Source of the DNA: Blasia pusilla
Lineage: Eukaryota; Marchantiophyta; Marchantiopsida; Blasiales
Assembly: GCA_050084515.1 (NCBI GenBank)
Contig: CM114271.1
Span: forward strand, 29,822,001 to 29,886,000
Direction: 5' to 3'
DNA: 64,000 bases
Below the pieces are notes generated by a model, which did no database searches, was not told the DNA's origin, and saw only the letters and a program-made list of their open reading frames with translations. Both the position numbers and the translations under genes were made by a program. Below are positions 59,001 through 64,000 of this stretch, in pieces. Positions within the stretch are counted from its first letter, which is position 1, and every line of letters starts with the position of its first letter.

Positions 59001-60597
59001 AAGCTCTTCTCTCCATCCCCACAAATCCACTTCTCCTCCATGGAATAATTCTCCTACATAACACTCCTCTCCATAGGGATGTCAATCATGAGTGTGTCCT
59101 ATGCATGGTCATATACTTAATCAAATCCTTAGGCCAAGTGATGGCGCTACTAAATGCTACTAGAGTCACCATCTCTCTTGGCCGTTGTTCGATCGCTCCA
59201 CTCGTGAATCAAACGAGTAGTGAGCTAAGTCATCCATCACATGACTATCGTCTTAGTCTGTATGATACTAACTCCTCCAAATAATCCACAGAAACCCCCA
59301 TCGGATACAACATTGCTCCACCAACGAGACGTCACAGGACTTGATATCGATCACTATTATCTTGGCTCACACCACACACTCATTTGACATAAATCTTGGT
59401 CAAATCCTCACCACGACCTCATGTTGGGTAATAAACTCTATCGTACTTGCTCCACCTAAGGATGTTTGTATCCTAAATGGGAAATGCTCCACATCAACCC
59501 TTGTCAAGCCCAATCCCGTAAACCCCACCTTCCCCAACATTAGGGATAACGTTGCAATCCTAAATCCAAAAAGACACAATGAGGACTAAACACTCTACCT
59601 CTTGGACTCAACAACTAGAAGATCTCTCCCCGATTATCCAACAAGACATTGTCAACACCAAGAGAAACCATGGCTCGCTATGTCACGAGTGTAGCAGGCA
59701 TCTTTGCCATCCTTTGTCACCTGCCATGAATCTGAGGTGGACGGCTTGAGCATAGGCTTCAAGGACAAGACCACCATCTCCTCTCCAACTATCTCTCAAG
59801 GTGAGGCAGTAAGATCATCTACATACTCGCATAGCGTAGCAGCCAACCAAAAAACCTCGATTTGAGTACCTCCAAATATCGCAACATCAGAAGTTGAAAA
59901 CCATGGGGCGCGGTACTTAACAATGGCCGCCCCCAACAACGTACTCAACACAAGATTCACCTTACCATGAGGAGTCATCCCACTTGGTTCTCCCCTTGTC
60001 TGTCATGCTTGTACACCACCAACATCCATCCTCCTAGAACTTTGATCACGACCCATCGATGGGGTCCTCATCGCCTTAAAAAAAGTAAATGACTAGGATA
60101 GTCTGATTTGTTTCTTAGCTTCTCCCTACTATGGATCCAACTCTACAATTGATCCATATATAACAATAGTGTTTGCCTCCATGTGTGCAACCCCACACTT
60201 TCAACCACGATCCTCCATATCTCTAGCTACTCCATTTGAGGTTGATGCCACTAACATGGCATGAAGTAACCTCAAGGCCATTGCAACAATCTACTATTCT
60301 AACTACTTTATTTGTACAATCGTCCCTGCCTTACGTCTCGAGTCTCCCTCAACTTCTCTATGTGTTGGGCCTCTACCTCCTTCATTGGTATATCCACCGC
60401 CCCCACGAGAAAATCAAACTCCTCGTCCCCGGGGCTACAAGACCACTTGGCGCACAACCTCTGGGCGCCCTCCCCCAAACCATCAAGTTGCTCTTGTGCT
60501 TTCTTTGGCCCTCGATTCAACCATTGAGGTTGAGCGTCTTGCTAAAAGGCAAACGGTTACAGGTGCGGTTGGTCCGTGAGGTTCCAGCGAAAATGGA

Positions 60598-61594
60598 GTT
60601 TGTGAACTCGACCACAAGGAGGAGCATGACCGAGTTGGAGGATGGATTTCTCTGCTTGATGAGACAAGTGGAGGAGGCTACAAGCAGTATACGCAGAGAT
60701 CAGGACACTGCTTCAAGGGGAGTCCCAAAACCACTCCAGGAAGTGGTCAAGGAGTTTGAGGATGTCTTGACAAATGAGCTTCCGACTGAATTGCCGCCGC
60801 ATAGAGCCGTAGATCATAAGATAGAGATCATACCCGGTTCCCAACCGCCTTCAAAAGCACCATATAGGTTGAATCAGGAGGAACTTCTTGAGTTGAAAAG
60901 ATTAAGTGAGCTCTTGGAAAAGGGTTACATTAGGACTAGCAAGTCACCTTATGGAGCACATGTTCTCTTTGTAAAGAAGAAGGATGGAAAGATGAGGTGT
61001 GTGTTGATTACCGTGCCTTTGAACAAAGTGACGGTTCGAACAATTATCCTCTTCCGGGGATAGATGATCTCTTTGATAGGTGGCGGCAGCGAGATATTTC
61101 CGTAGGATTGACTTGAAGTCAAGATATTACCATATTCGGATTGCCGAGGCAGATGTGGAGAAGACTGCGTGTAGGACGAGATACGGTTCCTTTGAGTTTA
61201 TAGTGATGCCTTTCGGTCTATGTAACGCGCCTCCAACGTTCACCACATTGATGAACTCCATTTTTCACAAGGAAATGGATGAGTATGTTATCATCTATAT
61301 CGATGACATACTTATCTATTCGAAGTCACTGGAGGAGCACGTTCGACATGTGAGAGCGGTCTTGTCTAAGCTAAGGGCAAATCAGCTGTATGCGAATGTA
61401 GAGAAGAGCGAATTCGGTTTGAGAAAGATCAAATTCTTGGGGCACGTGGTCAGTGCAGATGGCGTCAGAACGGACATGGAAAAGGTAAAGGCGATTTCCG
61501 AGTGGGAATCCCCATCCACTGTAAAGGGGATGAGGAGGTTCATAGGTGCAGTGCAATTTTATCGTACTTATGTGAAAAAAATTTGGGAATTGTG
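60598..61594 (+). pseudogene. Ty3/gypsy chromovirus reverse transcriptase
   Basis: Opens with a protease-to-RT linker (VPKPLQEVVKEFEDVLTNEL, PYRLNQEELLELKRL) and then SPYGAHVLFVKKKDGK. Frameshifts at about 60995-61085 break the VDYRA and IDDLFDR blocks. From 61080 on it is open: RIDLKSRYYHIRIAEADVEK, VMPFGLCNAPPTF, and the catalytic YIDDILIYS box intact. It ends in a frame change near 61575. Gag and protease are absent; the piece starts next to the second methyltransferase-gypsy copy. Confidence 0.9.
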
Positions 61595-63022
61595 AGACCT
61601 CTCACGGATTGGACAGCAAAGTTTGCCAACACGACTTGGACCCAGGAAGTTAATGAGGCATTCAACCGAATGAAGCAGATTCTATCGCAGGAACCAGTGT
61701 TAAAGCTACCGGAGTTTGACAAACCGTTCGAAGTGCATACCGATGCTAGTGATTTCGCGGTTGCAAGAATGTTGGTGCAAGAAGGGAGATCGGTGGCATA
61801 TGAGAGCAAGAAGCTTAGCGATACTGAAAGGAGATGGCCTACTCACGAGAAAGAGTTGTTCGCGGTGGAACATTGCGTGAGGAAGTGGCGGCATTATCTA
61901 GGGCTCCACAGGACTCGAGTATTCACCGATAATATATCACTCAAGTATTTTGAGACCCAGGATCGAGTGACACCGAAAAAATTTCGATGGCATGATACCT
62001 TGGCGCTGATGGATGTTGAGTTGATTCATAAGCCAGGTAAAGATAATGTGATTCCAGATGCGTTAAGTCGCAAGGAGGAACACATGCCGTCGACAACACA
62101 GGTCTTGAGAGCAATGTTCCCTAAGGAAACAGATCTGGAAAGAAGGATTCGTGAAGGATATATGAAGGATGCTCAAGCAGGGGAATACCTGAGGAAGTTG
62201 AAGCAGGGTGAGAAGGTGGCCAACATAAGTTTGAGGCACGGATTACTAAGGTTCAAACAGAGTAGGATCTATGTAGGGCAAGGCAGGATGCGAACCAAGG
62301 TGTTAGCGGAATGTCACGACGGGCCCTTGGCAGGACATAAAGGAGAGAAATCTACGCTAGCTGTTCTGTCGAAGCGGTTCTTTTGGCCCAACATGAAAGA
62401 GGATGTTGCTCAATATGTGAAGACCTGTGTGACCTGCCAAGTGAATAGAGTCTCTTATAATACGAAACAGGGCTTGCTGCATCCCTTGCCGATCCCAGAA
62501 GGACCCTTGCAAAGTGTGAGTATGGATTTCATCACGAGTCTTCCGGAATCTGAGGGATACAACGCTATACTTGCGATTGTTGATCGGTTTAGCAAGTTGG
62601 TGAGATTCGTGCGGACGGTGGATTCCGCAACGGCGTATACAACGGCGCAACTATTCCTCGATAGCTGGTGGCGTGCTTATGGTTTGCCGAGGAGCATCGT
62701 TTCAGATTGGGATCCAAAGTTTACCAGTGCTTTCTGGAAGCACTTGTTCAGAAGGTTTAAGACCAAGCTGAGTTTCAGACCGGCTTTCCACCCACAGACG
62801 GATGGACAGACTGAAAAGGTAAACTCTATCGTGAATCAGTACTTAAGGAATTATGTCAGTGCTGATCAACGCGATTGGGTCAGGTGGCTGAGCATGGCGG
62901 AATACTGCTACAACTCGACCAAGCATTCTGCAACTGGAGAATCTTCGTTTCTCCTGGAAAATGGACGAGAGCCAGAAGGGCCTCTTGATCTAGCCCTTTG
63001 GAAGGGTACTACATTGGCATGA
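61595..63022 (+). pseudogene. RNase H and integrase of the chromovirus
   Basis: Continuous frame. RNase H: PFEVHTDASDFAVARMLV, SRKEEH-type end after IPDALSRKEE. Integrase: zinc part HDGPLAGHKG ... CVTC; core with MDFITSLPE (first Asp), IVSDWDPKFTS (second Asp; Trp where Arg is usual) and HPQTDGQTEKVNSIV (Glu). The reading breaks after LWKGTTLA at 63022. The core itself has all three catalytic acids. Confidence 0.92.
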
Positions 63023-63566
63023 ACACGACAAGCGAGAACGAGAAGAGCACACGAGGCGAAGTCTTGCAAAGGCTCAAATGAGATACGTTAAGCATGCTAA
63101 CAAGAGTCGGCGCCAAGTACGATTCCAAGTTGGAGAACAAGTGTGGTTGAGTGTAAAGAATCTCACTCTTCCGAAAGAGTTGTCTGCGAAGCTGTCTGCC
63201 AAGTATGATGGACCGTATGTGATTGTGGCAAACCCGTTTGAGGATGTGTATACGTTGAGGCTGCCGGACGAGTTCAAGATTCACCCGACCTTTCATGTGT
63301 TATTGTTGAAGAAATATCTTCAAGATAATGGACGTTTCGAGCGGAGACAGGTGGTGAGACCGCACCCGGTCATCGTAAATGAAGAGCCAGAGTTTGAGAT
63401 GGAGACTATCTTACGTTCGAGACGTCGGGCCAACAAGTATGAATACTTGGTAAAATGGAAGGGCTACCATGTGAAGGAGGCGACTTGGATTGCAGAGGCG
63501 GATTTGGAACACGCGCAAGAGTTGTTGCGTGACTTCAAGCGAACACAAGCGAAGCACATACGTTAG
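63023..63566 (+). pseudogene. integrase C-terminus with chromodomain
   Basis: Continues in another frame: KSRRQVRFQVGEQVWLSVKN, LSAKYDGPYVIV, IHPTFHVLLLKKY, then the chromodomain (EFEMETILRSRR, YEYLVKWKGYHVKEATW). Chromodomains direct insertion to marked chromatin in this clade of Ty3/gypsy. Ends at TAG 63564-63566. No 3' LTR or purine tract could be recognised downstream. Confidence 0.9.
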
Positions 63567-64000
63567 TACGAGAAGAAGCTACAGACATGACTTGTAACCA
63601 GTGGAATCTTGGGCCGAAGGCCGTTGTAACTAGAATATGCTAGTGTTGCAATAAAGGAGTGTATGGATTTGGAGATTCGATACGAGTGTTGATTGCAATT
63701 TGTATGTGGTAGTGCATGGCAATGAGTCGTTCATCATAGGCTTAGAATGTACGACAAGAGGACAAGATCCTCTTAAAAAAAGGATCAACTCACTAAAATT
63801 ATCTCAAATTTGGGTCATATATATTCTTCTAAACCCCACGAATCTTGATTTAGTACCAACTTAATAAATTTATCACTCACTTTCCTCCAAATAATAAGTT
63901 TATCTTGAGTATCCACTAAAACTAATAAGTTCCTATTTTTCTGCACTCCTCCTAAAGAGTCAACCAATGCGAATTTGCAAAATGGGAAATGGCTCTGACA
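63567..64000. other. downstream of the chromovirus, unassigned
   Basis: Should hold the purine tract and 3' LTR if the element were whole. No sequence here repeats the region before 60598, and no TG start could be supported. The last 200 bases are AT-rich. Confidence 0.35.

Larger units (their letters stand above)
57260..60520 (-). mobile_element. second copy of the methyltransferase-gypsy element, truncated
   Basis: Runs parallel to 41.37-43.5 kb of the first copy, on the same strand: methyltransferase (57.29-59.0 kb), protease region (59.1-59.7 kb), gag C-terminal region (to about 60.4-60.5 kb). Reverse transcriptase and everything downstream in sense are missing at the left edge. Decay is stronger than in the first copy. 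A 1-kb solo LTR interrupts it, and a + chromovirus pol adjoins its right edge. Confidence 0.75.

Overview
The window is eukaryotic nuclear DNA from a land plant or close relative. The evidence is a plant-type MATE/DTX transporter, plant-type Ty3/gypsy and Ty1/copia elements, a Helitron with plant-type ends, hAT-like elements with 8-bp target duplications, and the remnant of a plant-type SEC14 gene. No bacterial gene organisation is present. The mix of elements and the gypsy element carrying a DNA methyltransferase make a non-seed plant or streptophyte relative my preference, but that is weak inference. Most of the window is old, nested, decayed repeat; only one host gene (MATE, 51.7-53.3 kb) looks intact.

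Layout. 1-10.4 kb: gene-derived but broken sequence, with a SEC14/CRAL-TRIO pseudogene on + (1.67-3.5 kb) and unrecognised exon-like blocks on - (6.7-10.4 kb), mixed with palindromes and small repeats. 10.8-22.5 kb: repeats, namely an overlapping inverted-repeat insertion, an hAT-like end, two copies of an unidentified coding repeat, three LTRs of one gypsy family (two joined head to tail through 2 bp) and a copia gag-protease remnant. 22.5-28 kb: mostly unassigned, with exon-like pieces and one unexplained 187-codon ORF. 28-36 kb: a gypsy gag fragment, three hAT-like elements (one nested in another), a 3-kb AT-rich degenerate tandem repeat and a 1.2-kb AT-rich inverted repeat. 36.2-48 kb: an old + strand retroelement split by an 8.6-kb - strand Ty3/gypsy element. 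48-51 kb: nothing recognised. 51.7-53.3 kb: MATE gene. 53.4-57.2 kb: hairpin tandem array, small Helitron, hairpins and a (TC)39 microsatellite. 57.3-60.5 kb: a second decayed copy of the same gypsy element on -, itself split by a 1-kb solo LTR. 60.6-63.6 kb: a + strand chromodomain-bearing Ty3/gypsy pol with frameshifts.

The main discovery is the 38.1-46.8 kb element. It reads gag (with zinc knuckles), aspartic protease, cytosine-C5 DNA methyltransferase, reverse transcriptase, RNase H, integrase, and then a PHD finger with all eight metal ligands. The methyltransferase has motif I (DLFGG), motif IV (GWPC), motif VI (ENV) and a family-like C-terminal segment, and parts of it recur in the 57.3-60.5 kb copy. 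Both copies are dead. Their in-frame stops are almost all TAG at places that should be CAG or TGG, the scar expected from cytosine methylation followed by deamination. Retroelements carrying DNA methyltransferases have, as I recall, been reported in dinoflagellates and charophyte algae; whether this land-plant-like form with a PHD finger is described I could not check.
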